DNA from: Methanobacterium sp.
GTDB lineage: Archaea > Methanobacteriota > Methanobacteria > Methanobacteriales > Methanobacteriaceae
Direction of reading: 5' to 3'
Assembly (NCBI GenBank): GCA_003162655.1
Contig: PMMY01000237.1
Coordinates: 1-6,416, forward strand
DNA length: 6,416 bases
Shown: piece after piece, positions 6,304 to 6,416 of the stretch
How the letters are laid out: the number at the start of each line of letters is the position of its first letter
Position numbering within the stretch: position 1 is the stretch's first letter
The notes under the pieces: model-generated
Told to the model about the DNA's origin: nothing
The model's input: only the letters and a program-made list of their open reading frames with translations
Database searches by the model: none
Program-made: the position numbers and the translations under genes

Positions 6304-6416
6304 TTAGAATATTTTTACTTGAAAAGGTCCTTTTTCAGCGACAGAAGCAGAATAATAAGTATAATTAGAGTCTGCTTCATACAAAGTGAGATTGATTTTA
6401 GCATTATTGTTATATG
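6304..6416 (-). CDS. C-terminal end of an upstream gene, probably extracellular
   Basis: A frame enters from the right edge and gives 36 complete codons before TAA at 6306-6304. The tail begins YNNNAKINLTLYEAD and ends VAEKGPFQVKIF. It is rich in Asn, Tyr and Thr, with two N-glycosylation sequons (NLT, NYT) and alternating hydrophobic residues typical of the last strands of a secreted beta-sandwich. Its composition matches the giant protein downstream, which suggests that the locus carries several surface proteins on one strand. It could belong to any secreted Ig-like or PKD-like protein; no family can be named from this much. The other two minus-strand frames here look less protein-like: one meets TAA at once, and the other is a Leu/Ile-rich string without the same composition. 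Confidence 0.68.
   Translation of the reverse strand, partial: YNNNAKINLTLYEADSNYTYYSASVAEKGPFQVKIF

Overview
The window is AT-rich (roughly two thirds A+T by eye) and every gene I can support lies on the minus strand. Nearly all of it (positions 6005 down to 1) is one uninterrupted reading frame of at least 2,001 codons that runs off the left edge. The predicted product is a very large secreted or membrane-anchored glycoprotein made of beta-sandwich and propeller-like modules.

The likely source is an uncultivated small-genome archaeon of the DPANN type (Pacearchaeota/Woesearchaeota-like). This is inferred from the asparagine-rich surface-protein style, the DUF2341 and archaeal surface-sandwich segments, heavy use of ATA (Ile) and AGA (Arg), the absence of Shine-Dalgarno motifs, and a TATA-like box so close to a start codon that the transcript should be nearly leaderless. 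The taxonomic call is an inference, not proven.

Layout, in the direction of transcription (right to left): (1) 6416-6304, the last 36 codons of an upstream gene, probably also extracellular; (2) 6303-6241, a short gap with a T-run after the stop and a TATA-like element; (3) 6240-6007, a 77-residue winged-helix DNA-binding protein with a perfect 20-bp palindrome inside its first codons (6207-6226); (4) one base later, 6005-1, the giant surface protein.

The giant protein has, in order: an N-terminal hydrophobic anchor or signal; a small Ig-like domain; an acidic Ser/Pro-rich linker; a beta-rich segment with an EF-hand-like calcium loop; a further sandwich domain; a DUF2341 domain followed by a ConA/LamG-like domain; two tandem copies of a roughly 460-residue module (Ig-like + propeller-like + Asp-box sandwich); a third Ig-like domain on its own; more Ig-like sandwiches; and a second DUF2341 domain cut by the window edge.

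The working picture is a two-gene unit in which a small winged-helix regulator, possibly controlling itself through the palindrome, is co-transcribed with a giant modular adhesin or surface-layer-associated protein. The regulator-surface protein pairing, the intragenic palindrome and the duplicated module are the parts most worth a second look. No RNA genes, CRISPR arrays or insertion sequences were seen.
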